Shown here one piece after another: positions 35,228-45,464 of a DNA stretch of 64,000 nt. Position 1 is the first letter of the stretch, and the number at the start of each line of letters is the position of its first letter. Source of the DNA: Cellulophaga sp. HaHaR_3_176 (GTDB taxonomy: Bacteria; Bacteroidota; Bacteroidia; Flavobacteriales; Flavobacteriaceae); the NCBI RefSeq assembly GCF_019021925.1, contig NZ_CP058990.1, positions 372,001-436,000 on the forward strand, read 5' to 3'. Position numbers and translations under genes: made by a program. The notes beneath the pieces are model-generated. The model did no database searches. It was not told where the DNA came from and was given only the letters and a program-made list of their open reading frames with translations.

Positions 35228-36118
35228 ATGAGTGTCTCTTCTTTTGTTACATACCTTTCTTTAGAGAAAAAATATGCTGAAAATACAGTAGTTGCTTATC
35301 ATGCAGATCTTCAGGAATTTGCTTTGTTTTGTAGCGAAAATTTTAAGCAAGCTGTTATTGATAAAGTAGATTATACGGTTGTTAGAAGTTGGATTGTGGA
35401 ATTGGTTAATTTAAAACACTCAAATAGAACAATTAATAGGAAAATATCTTCGCTTAAGGCGTATTATAAATTTTTGCAGAAAATAGGAGAGATTGAGATT
35501 AGTCCTTTGTTAAAGCATAAGTCTTTAAAAACTCCAAAAAAAATAGAAATTCCCTTTTCGGAAGATGAAATGAATAAAATTCTATTTGAGATTCCGTTTC
35601 CGGAAAATTTTGAAGGAGTTCGTGATAAGTTAATTGTAGAGTTACTTTATGCTACAGGTATAAGAAGGGTGGAGTTGGTGAATTTAAGACTCAGTAATTT
35701 AGATGTTGATCAAGGTTTGATTAAGGTTTTAGGGAAAAGAAATAAAGAGCGCGTTTTGCCATTGCTAGGTTCTCTTAAAAAATTATTTGCTTTATATCTT
35801 CAAGAAAGAAGGGGGGTTGAGGGTTCGGAAAAAATAGATTTTGTTTTTTTATCAAAAAAAGGAGATAAGATTTATGAAACTCTTGTTTATAGAGTTGTTA
35901 ACCATTATTTAGGTTTAGTTTCATCTAAGGTAAAAAAAAGTCCACATATCCTTCGTCATACTTTTGCTACGCATTTATTAAATAAAGGTGCTGATTTAAA
36001 TTCTGTAAAAGAATTGTTGGGGCATGCTAGTTTGGCTTCGACGCAGGTTTATACTCATAATAGTATTGCTGAGTTGAAAAAAGTTCACCTTTTGTCTCAT
36101 CCGAGAAATAAAAAATGA
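35228..36118 (+). CDS. xerC: Tyrosine recombinase XerC/XerD type
   Basis: 296 residues. SAM-like N-terminal core-binding domain (about 1-90) and catalytic domain with the full set: R146 (ATGIRR), K170, H240-x-x-R243 (HILRHT), H266 (LLGHASL) and nucleophile Y275 (QVYTH). Expected to resolve chromosome dimers at dif with a partner. The position after rpsU is conserved in flavobacteria, so this is a housekeeping enzyme, not an integrase. XerC versus XerD naming is by context. Confidence 0.92.
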   Translation: MSVSSFVTYLSLEKKYAENTVVAYHADLQEFALFCSENFKQAVIDKVDYTVVRSWIVELVNLKHSNRTINRKISSLKAYYKFLQKIGEIEISPLLKHKSLKTPKKIEIPFSEDEMNKILFEIPFPENFEGVRDKLIVELLYATGIRRVELVNLRLSNLDVDQGLIKVLGKRNKERVLPLLGSLKKLFALYLQERRGVEGSEKIDFVFLSKKGDKIYETLVYRVVNHYLGLVSSKVKKSPHILRHTFATHLLNKGADLNSVKELLGHASLASTQVYTHNSIAELKKVHLLSHPRNKK

Positions 36119-36201
36119 TAAAATATTAGTTATGCTTTTTTTAATTTTACTTAAAGTAAATACGGTATTTTGTGGTTGTTATTTAGGTGTGAGCTTGAAT
36201 T

Positions 36202-36241
36202 ATTATAAAATAAATTAAATCATTTAAATTTATTTTATAAT
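36202..36241. repeat. 15-bp perfect inverted repeat (hairpin)
   Basis: ATTATAAAATAAATT (36202-36216) and its exact complement (36227-36241), 10-nt spacer that is itself nearly self-complementary (AAATCATTT). There is no T run after it on the plus strand, so it is not a standard terminator, though it may end xerC transcripts or stabilise their 3' ends. Confidence 0.75.
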
Positions 36242-36466
36242 AAAATGATTTGATGTGGTATATATTTTAAAATTGAAAGAAATAAAGCGAAAAGGGTTTT
36301 TATTATGTATAATAAAAGTCTATGTTGCTAGAAATGAATTTATTGTAGTAAGCTAGTTTTGGTGTTTTGATAATTTAATTGCTTTAGGTTGCGGTGCTTT
36401 GAGTATGTGGTTGGGGTAGAAATGAAAAAAAAAGAAGGTAAATGAGAAAAAAAAATGAAAAATGTT

Positions 36467-36496
36467 TTTGAATATTTAAAAATATATCTACATTTG
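36467..36496 (+). promoter_or_regulatory. Promoter of the tRNA-tuf cluster
   Basis: TTTG at 36467-36470 and TACATTTG at 36489-36496, spacer 18 bp. It lies 50 bp before the first tRNA. Confidence 0.8.
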
Positions 36497-36546
36497 CAAT
36501 CCGTTAGAAATAGTGGGCTTTTTTTTAACGAAAAAAGCAGTAAAAA

Positions 36547-36620
36547 GCCGATGTAGCTCAGCTGGCTAGAGCAGCTGATTTGTAATCAGCAGGTCGTGGG
36601 TTCGAGTCCCTCCATCGGCT
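36547..36620 (+). tRNA. tRNA-Thr(TGT)
   Basis: 74 nt. Acceptor GCCGATG/CATCGGC, D-arm GCTC/GAGC, anticodon stem GCTGA/TCAGC with loop TTTGTAA (anticodon TGT, reads ACA), T-loop TTCGAGT. The T-stem has a T-T mismatch at 50-64. 3' CCA is not encoded. Confidence 0.96.
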
Positions 36621-36651
36621 CTTAAATGTAGTTCTTTTAAAATAATGGTTT

Positions 36652-36733
<82 letters not shown>

Positions 36734-36853
36734 CTAAAATTTTCATTACCTTTGTGTGGTGTTAGTTTTGAGATAAAAAACGAAGTGTTTTTTATTTAAT
36801 GATTTTGAAATTTTGAATTTAAAAGTAGCAACTTTAATAGTTGTGATAATAAT

Positions 36854-36926
36854 GCGAGAGTAGCTCAGTTGGTAGAGCGTCAGCCTTCCAAGCTGAATGT
36901 CGCCGGTTCGAACCCGGTCTCTCGCT
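36854..36926 (+). tRNA. tRNA-Gly(TCC)
   Basis: 73 nt. Acceptor GCGAGAG/CTCTCGC, anticodon stem TCAGC/GCTGA with loop CTTCCAA (anticodon TCC, reads GGA). T-stem GCCGG/CCGGT. No encoded CCA. Confidence 0.96.
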
Positions 36927-36999
36927 CTTTTAAACCTTGAGTGTAAGGTTGTTTTTTTGAGTTTTGATCTTTTTGTTTAATGATTTTGAACTCAGACAG

Positions 37000-37071
37000 G
37001 CCGGTGTAGCTCAGGGGTAGAGCGTTTCCTTGGTAAGGAAGAGGTCATGAGTTCAAATCTCATCATTGGCT
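37000..37071 (+). tRNA. tRNA-Thr(GGT)
   Basis: 72 nt. Acceptor GCCGGTG/CATTGGC with two G-U pairs, D-arm GCTC/GAGC with a short AGGGGTA loop, anticodon stem TTTCC/GGAAG with loop TTGGTAA (anticodon GGT, reads ACC). T-stem ATGAG/CTCAT. No encoded CCA. It ends 54 bp before tuf. Confidence 0.95.
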
Positions 37072-37125
37072 CAAATAAGACGTAAATTGTACACTAATAT
37101 AAACTAAGATTAAAATTCAATAAAC

Positions 37126-38313
37126 ATGGCTAAGGCAACATTTGATCGTTCTAAACCGCATTTAAATATCGGTACTATTGGACACGTAGATCACGGTAAA
37201 ACTACATTGACTGCCGCTATTACAACGGTTTTAGCGAACGCAGGATTGTCTGAATTGAGAAGTTTTGACTCAATTGATAACGCACCAGAAGAAAAAGAAA
37301 GAGGTATTACAATTAATACATCTCACGTTGAATATTCAACTGCTAATCGTCATTACGCTCACGTTGACTGTCCAGGTCACGCGGATTACGTAAAGAACAT
37401 GGTTACGGGTGCTGCTCAAATGGACGGTGCTATTCTTGTTGTTGCTGCTACTGATGGTCCAATGCCTCAAACTCGTGAACATATCCTTTTAGGTCGCCAG
37501 GTTGGTATTCCTAGAATGGTTGTATTCATGAATAAAGTGGATATGGTTGATGATGAAGAGTTATTGGAATTAGTTGAAATGGAAGTTAGAGAATTACTTT
37601 CTTTCTATGAATATGATGGTGATAATGGTCCTGTTGTTGCTGGTTCGGCTTTAGGAGCTTTGAATGGTGAGCAAAAATGGGTTGATACGGTTATGTCTTT
37701 AATGGAGGCTGTTGATACTTGGATTGAGTTACCAAAGAGAGATGTTGAAAAAGATTTCTTAATGCCTGTAGAGGATGTATTTACGATTACTGGTCGTGGT
37801 ACAGTTGCTACTGGTCGTATAGAAACTGGAGTTGCTAATACTGGAGATCCTGTTGAGATTATCGGTATGGGTGCTGAGAAGTTAACTTCTACTGTTACGG
37901 GTGTTGAAATGTTCCGTAAGATACTAGATAGAGGTGAAGCTGGTGATAACGTTGGTCTTTTATTGAGAGGTGTTGAAAAAACACAAATCAAAAGAGGTAT
38001 GGTTATTTGTAAGCCGGGTTCTGTTAAGCCGCATGCCAAGTTCAAGGCGGAGGTTTACGTTCTTAAGAAAGAAGAAGGTGGTCGTCATACTCCATTCCAT
38101 AATAACTATCGTCCTCAGTTCTATGTAAGAACTACAGATGTTACTGGTACTATTAATCTTCCTGAAGGAGTTGAGATGGTAATGCCAGGTGATAACCTTA
38201 CAATTATTGTTGATTTGTTATCTCCAATTGCATTGAGTGTTGGTCTTCGTTTCGCTATCCGTGAAGGTGGTAGAACTGTAGGAGCTGGTCAGGTAACTGA
38301 GATTATTGATTAA
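37126..38313 (+). CDS. tuf: Elongation factor Tu
   Basis: 395 residues, full length. G1 [12 protein letters not shown]3 [10 protein letters not shown]4 NKVD, G5 SALGA region; domains 2 and 3 follow. GTPase that brings aminoacyl-tRNA to the ribosome. Probably processed from one transcript with the four upstream tRNAs. A short hairpin lies between tuf and tRNA-Trp. Confidence 0.99.
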   Translation: MAKATFDRSKPHLNIGTIGHVDHGKTTLTAAITTVLANAGLSELRSFDSIDNAPEEKERGITINTSHVEYSTANRHYAHVDCPGHADYVKNMVTGAAQMDGAILVVAATDGPMPQTREHILLGRQVGIPRMVVFMNKVDMVDDEELLELVEMEVRELLSFYEYDGDNGPVVAGSALGALNGEQKWVDTVMSLMEAVDTWIELPKRDVEKDFLMPVEDVFTITGRGTVATGRIETGVANTGDPVEIIGMGAEKLTSTVTGVEMFRKILDRGEAGDNVGLLLRGVEKTQIKRGMVICKPGSVKPHAKFKAEVYVLKKEEGGRHTPFHNNYRPQFYVRTTDVTGTINLPEGVEMVMPGDNLTIIVDLLSPIALSVGLRFAIREGGRTVGAGQVTEIID

Positions 38314-38351
38314 TTCATTTATAAGATTATAAATAAAGTATTTTCATTGAG

Positions 38352-38377
38352 GGTGTCTGCTAATAGCAGATACCTTT
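38352..38377 (+). other. Hairpin between tuf and tRNA-Trp
   Basis: GGTGTCTGCT (38352-38361) pairs with AGCAGATACC (38365-38374, one G-T), 3-nt loop, then TTT. Either a weak terminator of tuf or an RNA-processing structure before the tRNA. Confidence 0.6.
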
Positions 38378-38391
38378 CGATGTAAATATAT

Positions 38392-38464
38392 ACGGGTGTA
38401 GCTCAGTTGGTAGAGCACTGGTCTCCAAAACCAGGTGTCGTGAGTTCGAGTCTCCCCTCCCGTG
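38392..38464 (+). tRNA. tRNA-Trp(CCA)
   Basis: 73 nt. Acceptor ACGGGTG/CTCCCGT, anticodon stem CTGGT/ACCAG with loop CTCCAAA (anticodon CCA). Discriminator G, as in bacterial tRNA-Trp. There are two mismatches: T-T at acceptor pair 6-67 and T-C at T-stem pair 50-64. Its place between tuf and secE is conserved in Bacteria. Confidence 0.93.
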
Positions 38465-38470
38465 CAAATA

Positions 38471-38502
38471 AAAAAATGAAAGTAAGATTTCATTTTTTTT
38501 TA
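38471..38502 (+). terminator. Terminator after tRNA-Trp
   Basis: AAAAAATGAAA (38471-38481) and TTTCATTTTTT (38488-38498) form an 11-bp stem followed by T. AT-rich, so moderate strength. It separates the tRNA-tuf unit from secE. Confidence 0.7.
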
Positions 38503-38527
38503 TAATTAAAGTTAAATCTTTCGCAGT

Positions 38528-38719
38528 ATGTTAACATATATCAAGGAGTCCATAGAAGAACTTAGAACGAATATAACATTGCCAGCTAGAGCAGAAGCTA
38601 CTAACTTAATGGTAATTGTTGCTGTCTTTTCTATTTTGTTTGCTTTGGCAACTTGGGGCGTAGATAGCCTTTTTAGTAAGTTGATTACATTCTATTTTGA
38701 TAACGTAATAAATAATTAA
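38528..38719 (+). CDS. secE: Preprotein translocase subunit SecE
   Basis: 63 residues, the short one-helix form of SecE. Amphipathic N-terminal helix (YIKESIEELRTNITLPARAEA) and one membrane helix (LMVIVAVFSILFALATWGVD). Part of SecYEG in the inner membrane. First gene of the secE-nusG-rplKAJL-rpoBC block. Confidence 0.95.
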   Translation: MLTYIKESIEELRTNITLPARAEATNLMVIVAVFSILFALATWGVDSLFSKLITFYFDNVINN

Positions 38720-38734
38720 AAAAGCTTTTTTTTT

Positions 38735-39286
38735 ATGTCTGATGTTTTAGAGAAAAAATGGTATGTGGTAAGGGCTGTAAGTGGTCAGGAAAACAAAATT
38801 AAGGGTTATATCGAGTCAGAGGTGGCTAGGTTGGGTTTTGGTGATTACTTAGAGGAGGTTCTTGTTCCTACTGAAAAAGTTGTTCAAATTCGTAATGGTA
38901 AGAAAATAAATAAAGAAAGAGTTTATTTTCCTGGTTACATTATGGTTAAGGCAAATTTAGGTGGAGAGATGACTCATGTTATTAGATCTATTACTAATGT
39001 TATAGGTTTTTTAGGGGAGACAAAAGGAGGAGATCCTGTTCCGCTTAGAAAATCTGAAGTAAATAGAATGTTAGGCAAGGTTGATGAGTTGACAGTAACT
39101 ACGGATAGTGTAGCTATACCATTTGTACTTGGTGAGACTGTTAAGGTGATTGATGGACCTTTTAATGGTTTTAATGGTACTGTTGAGAAAATTAATGAAG
39201 AAAAGCGTAAGCTTGAGGTAATGGTTAAGATTTTCGGAAGAAAAACACCATTGGAGTTGAGTTATATGCAAGTGGAAAAAGTATAA
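38735..39286 (+). CDS. nusG: Transcription termination/antitermination factor NusG
   Basis: 183 residues. NGN domain (KWYVVRAVSGQENKIKGYIE, RVYFPGYIMVKA) and a C-terminal KOW domain (PFVLGETVKVIDGPFNGFNGTVEKINEEK). Binds RNA polymerase and couples transcription to translation or Rho. 15 bp after secE. Confidence 0.98.
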   Translation: MSDVLEKKWYVVRAVSGQENKIKGYIESEVARLGFGDYLEEVLVPTEKVVQIRNGKKINKERVYFPGYIMVKANLGGEMTHVIRSITNVIGFLGETKGGDPVPLRKSEVNRMLGKVDELTVTTDSVAIPFVLGETVKVIDGPFNGFNGTVEKINEEKRKLEVMVKIFGRKTPLELSYMQVEKV

Positions 39287-39304
39287 ATATAACTGTTACA
39301 TAAA

Positions 39305-39334
39305 AAATTGTGTTGCTTCCAGTAAACACAATTT
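39305..39334 (+). other. Hairpin in the nusG-rplK spacer
   Basis: AAATTGTGTT (39305-39314) and AACACAATTT (39325-39334), 10-nt loop GCTTCCAGTA, 16 nt before rplK. There is no clean T run. In other bacteria L1 binds the rplK leader; whether this is such a site cannot be told from the sequence. Confidence 0.5.
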
Positions 39335-39350
39335 AATTTAATTTTAAACA

Positions 39351-39788
39351 ATGGCAAAAGAAGTAAGTAAAGTAGTTAAACTACAAGTTAGGGGAGGTGC
39401 AGCGAATCCATCGCCACCGGTCGGACCCGCTTTAGGTGCTGCCGGTGTTAACATCATGGAGTTCTGTAAGCAATTTAATGCGCGTACACAGGACAAACAG
39501 GGTAAAGTTTTACCTGTTGCTATCACGGTATACAAAGATAAGTCGTTTGACTTCGTTGTAAAGACACCGCCGGCGGCAGTTCAGCTTATGGAAGCGGCAA
39601 AGATTAAAAAAGGATCTGGAGAGCCTAATCGTGTTAAGAACGGAAACGTTTCTTGGGATCAGATTAAGACAATCGCTGAAGATAAAATGGTAGATTTAAA
39701 CGCATTTACGGTAGAATCTGCTATGAGCATGGTTGCCGGAACTGCGAGATCTATGGGTTTAAAAGTTTCAGGTACTAGACCTTTTTAA
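39351..39788 (+). CDS. rplK: 50S ribosomal protein uL11
   Basis: 145 residues. Typical L11: [37 protein letters not shown] and the C-terminal rRNA-binding domain. Part of the GTPase-associated centre with L10 and L12. Confidence 0.99.
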   Translation: MAKEVSKVVKLQVRGGAANPSPPVGPALGAAGVNIMEFCKQFNARTQDKQGKVLPVAITVYKDKSFDFVVKTPPAAVQLMEAAKIKKGSGEPNRVKNGNVSWDQIKTIAEDKMVDLNAFTVESAMSMVAGTARSMGLKVSGTRPF

Positions 39789-39807
39789 TATCTTAAAAGC
39801 ATTTATA

Positions 39808-40497
39808 ATGGCAAAATTAACAAAAAATAAAAAAGTAGCGCTTTCTAAGATAGACAAGAATAAAATTTATTCTGTAGAAGAAGGTTCTGCTTTAATAAAA
39901 GAAATAACAACAGCTAAGTTTGATGCTTCTGTTGAATTAGCAGTTCGTTTAGGTGTTGATCCTAGGAAAGCTAATCAAATGGTTCGTGGTGTGGTTACAT
40001 TGCCACATGGAACTGGTAAAGATGTTAAAGTTTTAGCATTAGTTACTCCAGATAAAGAAGCAGAGGCTAAAGAAGCTGGTGCTGACTTTGTTGGGTTAGA
40101 TGAATATTTAGATAAAATTAAAGCTGGTTGGACAGATGTTGATGTAATCATCACTATGCCAAGTGTTATGGGTAAATTAGGTCCTTTAGGTAGAGTTTTA
40201 GGTCCTAGAGGTTTAATGCCTAACCCAAAGACTGGTACTGTAACTATGGATGTGGCTAAGGCTGTATCTGAAGTAAAAGCTGGTAAAATCGATTTTAAAG
40301 TTGATAAGACAGGTATTGTTCATGCTGCAATTGGTAAAGTTTCTTTCTCTGCAGAGAAGATTCAGGAAAATGCAAAAGAACTTATTGATACCCTTAACAA
40401 ATTAAAACCGACAGCTGCAAAAGGTGTTTATATTAAAAGTATTTTCATGTCTAGTACTATGAGTCCTAGTGTACAATTAGATGCTAAATCAGTTTAA
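39808..40497 (+). CDS. rplA: 50S ribosomal protein uL1
   Basis: 229 residues. L1 stalk protein with [27 protein letters not shown], and the signature [24 protein letters not shown]. In E. coli it represses its own operon by binding the rplK leader. Confidence 0.99.
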   Translation: MAKLTKNKKVALSKIDKNKIYSVEEGSALIKEITTAKFDASVELAVRLGVDPRKANQMVRGVVTLPHGTGKDVKVLALVTPDKEAEAKEAGADFVGLDEYLDKIKAGWTDVDVIITMPSVMGKLGPLGRVLGPRGLMPNPKTGTVTMDVAKAVSEVKAGKIDFKVDKTGIVHAAIGKVSFSAEKIQENAKELIDTLNKLKPTAAKGVYIKSIFMSSTMSPSVQLDAKSV

Positions 40498-40510
40498 TTC
40501 CAATTAAATC

Positions 40511-41029
40511 ATGACAAGAGACGAAAAATTAAACGCAATAGAAGATTTAACTGCACAATTAGGGGATAATGCAACTATTTATTTAGCTGATATTTCTGGT
40601 TTAAATGCAGTAGTAACTTCTGATTTAAGAAGAGCTTGTTTTAAAGCTAATATTAAATTAGCAGTTGTAAAAAATACATTGCTAGCAAAAGCAATGGAGG
40701 CTTCTGATAAAGAATTTGGTGAACTTCCTAGTGTTTTAAAGGGTAGTACTTCCTTAATGTTTGCTGAGACTGGTAATGGTCCTGCAAAATTAATTAAAGC
40801 TTTTAGAGCGAAGACTAAAGATAAGCCTTTGTTAAAAGGAGCTTTTGTTGAAGAAGCGGTTTATATTGGTGATGATCAATTAGAGTCATTAGTTAATATC
40901 AAATCTAAAGAAGAAGTTATTGGTGATATTATTACTTTACTTCAGTCTCCAGCTAAGAATGTTATTTCTGGGCTTAAGGCTAGTGGAGGAAAAATTGCTG
41001 GTATTCTTAAAACTTTATCAGAGAAATAA
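40511..41029 (+). CDS. rplJ: 50S ribosomal protein uL10
   Basis: 172 residues. N-terminal RNA-binding part ([41 protein letters not shown]) and a C-terminal helix that holds L12 dimers ([19 protein letters not shown]). Only 13 bp separates it from rplA, so the long L10 leader seen in enterobacteria is absent. Confidence 0.98.
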   Translation: MTRDEKLNAIEDLTAQLGDNATIYLADISGLNAVVTSDLRRACFKANIKLAVVKNTLLAKAMEASDKEFGELPSVLKGSTSLMFAETGNGPAKLIKAFRAKTKDKPLLKGAFVEEAVYIGDDQLESLVNIKSKEEVIGDIITLLQSPAKNVISGLKASGGKIAGILKTLSEK

Positions 41030-41082
41030 AACGTACGCACTACAAACAATTATATTTTAAAAATTTATTAAACGATAGAAAA

Positions 41083-41457
41083 ATGGCAGATTTAAAAGAT
41101 TTCGCAGAACAATTAGTTAACTTAACTGTAAAAGAGGTAAATGAGTTAGCTACTATATTAAAAGATGAGTATGGTATCGAGCCTGCTGCTGCTGCTGTTG
41201 CAGTTGCTGCTGGAGGTGCTGCAGGTGGTGAAGCTGCTGAAGAGAAAACAGAATTTGATGTTATCTTAAAAGCTGCTGGAGCATCTAAATTAGCAGTTGT
41301 AAAATTAGTTAAAGAATTAACTGGTTTAGGTTTAAAAGAAGCTAAAGATATCGTTGATAGCGCACCAAAAGCTATCAAGGAAGGTATTACTAAAGATGAA
41401 GCAGAAGGAATTGTTAAGTCATTAGAAGAAGCTGGAGCAGAAGTTGAGCTTAAATAA
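41083..41457 (+). CDS. rplL: 50S ribosomal protein bL12
   Basis: 124 residues. N-terminal dimerisation part ([18 protein letters not shown]), an Ala/Gly-rich hinge encoded by GCT runs ([15 protein letters not shown]) and the C-terminal factor-binding domain ([23 protein letters not shown]). Recruits GTPase factors to the ribosome. Followed by two hairpins before rpoB. Confidence 0.99.
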   Translation: MADLKDFAEQLVNLTVKEVNELATILKDEYGIEPAAAAVAVAAGGAAGGEAAEEKTEFDVILKAAGASKLAVVKLVKELTGLGLKEAKDIVDSAPKAIKEGITKDEAEGIVKSLEEAGAEVELK

Positions 41458-41480
41458 TAGAAGCAACCATAATAGTATTG

Positions 41481-41548
41481 GTTTAGGTCTTTCCACTTTT
41501 GTGGCTAGACCTAAACTTATTTATGTATGTAGCCATTAAATACATACA
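41481..41548 (+). promoter_or_regulatory. Tandem hairpins between rplL and rpoB
   Basis: First hairpin: GTTTAGGTCT (41481-41490) pairs with AGACCTAAAC (41507-41516), a small internal loop, then CCAC/GTGG. Second: TGTATGTA (41524-41531) with TACATACA (41541-41548), followed by ATTTT. Same place as the E. coli rplL-rpoB attenuator and RNase III site; a similar role in setting rpoBC levels is inferred. Confidence 0.65.
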
Positions 41549-41588
41549 ATTTTAGAGTAAGTATTCATAATCAAAATTTTGTCCATTG

Positions 41589-44500
41589 ATGTTTACAAAT
41601 CAGACTGAAAGAATAAATTTCGCATCCGCTAAGAACATTCCAAATTACCCGGATTTCTTGGACATTCAGGTTAAATCATTTCAAGATTTTTTTCAATTAG
41701 AAACTAAATCTGATGAAAGGGGAGACGAAGGACTATATAATACGTTCATGGAAAACTTTCCTATTACGGACACGAGAAATCAGTTCGTATTAGAGTTTTT
41801 AGATTATTTTATAGACCCACCTCGTTATTCAATACAAGAGTGTATTGAGCGTGGTCTTACCCATAGCGTTCCGCTAAAAGCAAGGTTAAAATTATATTGT
41901 ACTGATCCGGAACATGAGGATTTCGAAACTATTGTTCAGGATGTATATTTAGGGACTATCCCTTACATGACACCAAGTGGTACCTTTGTTATAAATGGTG
42001 CTGAGCGTGTAGTTGTATCTCAATTACATAGATCTCCAGGTGTATTTTTTGGACAATCATTCCATGCAAATGGAACAAAATTATATTCTGCAAGAGTAAT
42101 TCCTTTCAAAGGTTCTTGGATAGAATTTGCTACCGATATCAATGGCGTTATGTACGCTTACATTGATAGAAAGAAAAAATTACCTGTAACTACATTATTC
42201 AGAGCTATTGGTTTTGAAAGTGATAAAGATATATTAGAGATTTTTGACCTTTCTGAAGAGGTTAAAGTTTCTGTTGCAGGACTTAAAAAAGTATTAGGAC
42301 GTAAATTGGCTGCGAGAGTATTAAATACTTGGCATGAAGATTTCGTTGATGAAGATACTGGTGAGGTTGTTTCTATTGAAAGAAATGAAATCATTTTAGA
42401 TAGAGATACTGTTCTTGAAAAAGATCACATCAATCAAATTGTTGATGCAGATGTTAAAACTGTTCTTTTGCATAAAGAAAGTGCTGCTCAATCTGATTAT
42501 GGTATTATTCATAACACATTACAAAAAGATCCTACAAACTCTGAAAAAGAAGCTGTAGAGCATATTTATCGTCAATTACGTAATGCTGAGCCGCCAGATG
42601 AGGAAACTGCGCGTGGTATAATTGATAAGTTATTCTTTTCTGATCAACGTTACAACTTAGGTGAAGTTGGTCGTTATAGAATGAATAAAAAATTAGGTTT
42701 AGATATCGGAATGGACAAACAGGTTTTGACCAAAGAAGATATTATAACTATTATAAAGTATTTGATTGAGTTAATCAATTCTAAAGCTGAAATTGATGAT
42801 ATTGATCACCTTTCTAATCGTCGTGTTAGAACTGTAGGTGAGCAATTATCTCAACAGTTTGGTGTTGGTTTAGCACGTATGGCTAGGACTATTCGTGAAC
42901 GTATGAACGTTCGTGATAATGAGGTTTTTACACCTATCGATTTAATCAATGCTAAAACTTTATCTTCTGTAATTAACTCTTTCTTTGGTACAAACCAATT
43001 ATCTCAGTTTATGGATCAAACGAATCCATTAGCAGAGATTACTCATAAGAGAAGACTTTCGGCTTTAGGGCCAGGAGGTTTATCTAGAGAGAGAGCTGGT
43101 TTTGAGGTTCGTGATGTTCACTATACACACTATGGTAGATTATGTCCTATTGAAACTCCAGAAGGACCAAACATTGGTCTTATTTCTTCTCTTTCTGTAT
43201 TCTCAAAAGTAAACCCATTAGGTTTCTTAGAGACTCCATATAGAAAGGTTGAAAATGGTAAAGTTGATATTAATAATTATACATATTTAAGTGCCGAAGA
43301 AGAAGAAGGAATGAAAATTGCGCAAGCAAATATTCCTATGGATGATGAAGGCAATATAACAGCTGAAAAGGTAATTGCAAGAGAAGAAGGAGATTTCCCT
43401 GTTGTAGACCCAGCTGAAATTCAATATACGGATGTAGCTCCTAATCAAATTGCATCTATTTCTGCATCTTTAATTCCTTTCTTGGAACATGATGATGCGA
43501 ACAGAGCATTGATGGGATCTAACATGATGCGTCAGGCAGTTCCTTTATTACGTCCTGATGCTCCTATAGTAGGTACAGGATTAGAACGTCAGGTAGCTTC
43601 TGATTCAAGAGTGTTAATAAACGCTGAGGGTAATGGAACTATTCAGTATGTTGATTCTCAGATTATAACAATCAAATATGATAGAACTGAAGAAGAGCGT
43701 TTAGTTAGCTTTGAGGATGATTCTAAAACGTATGAACTTGTTAAATTCAGAAAAACAAATCAAGGTACTAGTATTAATCTTAAGCCTATCGTAAGAAAGG
43801 GTGATAAAGTTAATAAAGGTCAAGTACTTTGTGAAGGTTATGCAACTGAAAATGGAGAGTTAGCTTTAGGTAGAAACTTAAAAGTTGCCTTTATGCCTTG
43901 GAAGGGGTATAATTTTGAGGATGCAATTGTAATTTCAGAGAAAGTTGTTCGTGAAGATATCTTTACATCTATTCATGTTGATGAATATTCTTTAGAAGTT
44001 AGAGATACTAAATTAGGTGCTGAAGAATTAACTAATGATATACCAAACGTTTCAGAAGAGGCTACAAAAGACTTGGATGAGAATGGTATGATTAGAATTG
44101 GTGCTGAAGTTAAACCTGGTGATATTTTAATTGGTAAAATTACTCCGAAAGGAGAATCTGATCCAACACCAGAAGAAAAATTACTTCGTGCAATATTTGG
44201 TGATAAAGCAGGTGATGTTAAAGATGCATCTTTAAAAGCATCTCCATCTCTTAGGGGTGTTGTTATTGATAAGAAATTATTCTCTCGTTCGATTAAAGAT
44301 AAGAGAAAACGCTCTGAAGATAAAGAAGCAATTTCTAAATTAGAATTAGAATATGAAGTTAAATTCCAACAACTTAAAGATGTTTTAGTTGAAAAACTAT
44401 TTAATCTTGTTAATGGTAAAACTTCTCAAGGTGTATTAAACGATTTAGGAGAAGAAGTTCTTCCTAAAGGAAAGAAATACACAATGAAAATGCTTAATGC

Positions 44501-45398
44501 TGTAGATGATTTTGCTCACTTAGTAGGTGGAAGTTGGACGACAGATAAAGAGAATAATGTTATGGTAACAGATTTGTTACATAACTATAAAATTAAACTT
44601 AATGACCTTCAAGGTAACTTGAGAAGAGATAAGTTTACAATATCTGTTGGTGATGAATTGCCAGCTGGTATTATGAAATTAGCTAAGGTTTATGTTGCTA
44701 AAAAACGTAAGCTTAAAGTTGGTGATAAGATGGCGGGTCGTCATGGTAACAAGGGTATTGTATCAAGAATAGTAAGACATGAAGACATGCCTTTCTTAGA
44801 AGATGGAACACCTGTTGATATTGTGTTAAATCCATTAGGTGTACCATCTCGTATGAACATTGGTCAGATTTATGAAACTGTTCTAGGTTGGGCAGGTTTA
44901 AAATTAGGTAAGAAATATGCAACTCCAATTTTTGATGGTGCTACTCTTGATCAAATAAATGCTTATACAGACGAAGCTGGAATTCCTAGATTCGGTCATA
45001 CATATCTTTATGATGGTGGAACAGGTCAGCGTTTTGATCAACCTGCAACTGTAGGTGTGATTTATATGTTGAAACTAGGACACATGGTTGATGATAAGAT
45101 GCATGCTCGTTCTATAGGACCGTACTCTTTAATTACACAACAGCCATTAGGTGGTAAAGCACAATTTGGTGGTCAACGTTTTGGAGAGATGGAAGTTTGG
45201 GCATTAGAAGCATATGGAGCTTCTGCTACTCTACGTGAAATATTAACAGTTAAATCTGATGATGTTGTAGGTAGAGCTAAAACTTATGAGGCTATTGTTA
45301 AAGGTGAAACAATGCCAGAACCTGGTTTACCAGAATCATTCAATGTATTAATGCATGAACTTAAGGGATTAGGTTTAGACATTAGACTTGAGGAGTAG
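41589..45398 (+). CDS. rpoB: DNA-directed RNA polymerase subunit beta
   Basis: 1269 residues from the ATG at 41589; an in-frame TTG just before it was not used. The rifampicin region ([26 protein letters not shown]) has the usual sensitive-type residues (D516, H526 and S531 equivalents in E. coli numbering). The C-terminus contains [14 protein letters not shown] and the clamp segment [18 protein letters not shown]. Core transcription enzyme. Confidence 0.99.
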   Translation: MFTNQTERINFASAKNIPNYPDFLDIQVKSFQDFFQLETKSDERGDEGLYNTFMENFPITDTRNQFVLEFLDYFIDPPRYSIQECIERGLTHSVPLKARLKLYCTDPEHEDFETIVQDVYLGTIPYMTPSGTFVINGAERVVVSQLHRSPGVFFGQSFHANGTKLYSARVIPFKGSWIEFATDINGVMYAYIDRKKKLPVTTLFRAIGFESDKDILEIFDLSEEVKVSVAGLKKVLGRKLAARVLNTWHEDFVDEDTGEVVSIERNEIILDRDTVLEKDHINQIVDADVKTVLLHKESAAQSDYGIIHNTLQKDPTNSEKEAVEHIYRQLRNAEPPDEETARGIIDKLFFSDQRYNLGEVGRYRMNKKLGLDIGMDKQVLTKEDIITIIKYLIELINSKAEIDDIDHLSNRRVRTVGEQLSQQFGVGLARMARTIRERMNVRDNEVFTPIDLINAKTLSSVINSFFGTNQLSQFMDQTNPLAEITHKRRLSALGPGGLSRERAGFEVRDVHYTHYGRLCPIETPEGPNIGLISSLSVFSKVNPLGFLETPYRKVENGKVDINNYTYLSAEEEEGMKIAQANIPMDDEGNITAEKVIAREEGDFPVVDPAEIQYTDVAPNQIASISASLIPFLEHDDANRALMGSNMMRQAVPLLRPDAPIVGTGLERQVASDSRVLINAEGNGTIQYVDSQIITIKYDRTEEERLVSFEDDSKTYELVKFRKTNQGTSINLKPIVRKGDKVNKGQVLCEGYATENGELALGRNLKVAFMPWKGYNFEDAIVISEKVVREDIFTSIHVDEYSLEVRDTKLGAEELTNDIPNVSEEATKDLDENGMIRIGAEVKPGDILIGKITPKGESDPTPEEKLLRAIFGDKAGDVKDASLKASPSLRGVVIDKKLFSRSIKDKRKRSEDKEAISKLELEYEVKFQQLKDVLVEKLFNLVNGKTSQGVLNDLGEEVLPKGKKYTMKMLNAVDDFAHLVGGSWTTDKENNVMVTDLLHNYKIKLNDLQGNLRRDKFTISVGDELPAGIMKLAKVYVAKKRKLKVGDKMAGRHGNKGIVSRIVRHEDMPFLEDGTPVDIVLNPLGVPSRMNIGQIYETVLGWAGLKLGKKYATPIFDGATLDQINAYTDEAGIPRFGHTYLYDGGTGQRFDQPATVGVIYMLKLGHMVDDKMHARSIGPYSLITQQPLGGKAQFGGQRFGEMEVWALEAYGASATLREILTVKSDDVVGRAKTYEAIVKGETMPEPGLPESFNVLMHELKGLGLDIRLEE

Positions 45399-45464
45399 TA
45401 GCAATAGGTTTTTTAAGAGACACTATTTAGTAACACAAATTTAATTTATCATCACCATATTGTT

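Larger units (their letters stand above)
36119..36546. other. Gene-free gap between xerC and the tRNA-tuf cluster
   Basis: About 430 bp of AT-rich sequence without a plausible ORF on either strand. In many relatives a ribosome hibernation factor gene (hpf/raiA) sits here; I see no trace of its coding sequence. The gap holds a long palindrome (36202-36241) and the promoter of the tRNA cluster. Confidence 0.7.

Noticed and set aside
35228..36118. Tyrosine recombinase next to tRNA genes as an integrase of a genomic island
   Set aside because: Its place after rpsU and its XerC-like sequence are housekeeping features. No att-like duplication of tRNA ends and no phage or transfer genes nearby.
36795..36990. 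Direct repeat TTTAATGATTTTGAA at 36795-36809 and 36976-36990 between tRNA genes
   Set aside because: Short and AT-rich; probably a remnant of spacer duplication in the tRNA cluster. No function can be argued from two copies.
41190..41240. GCT triplet run in rplL as a simple-sequence repeat
   Set aside because: It encodes the normal Ala-rich hinge of bL12.
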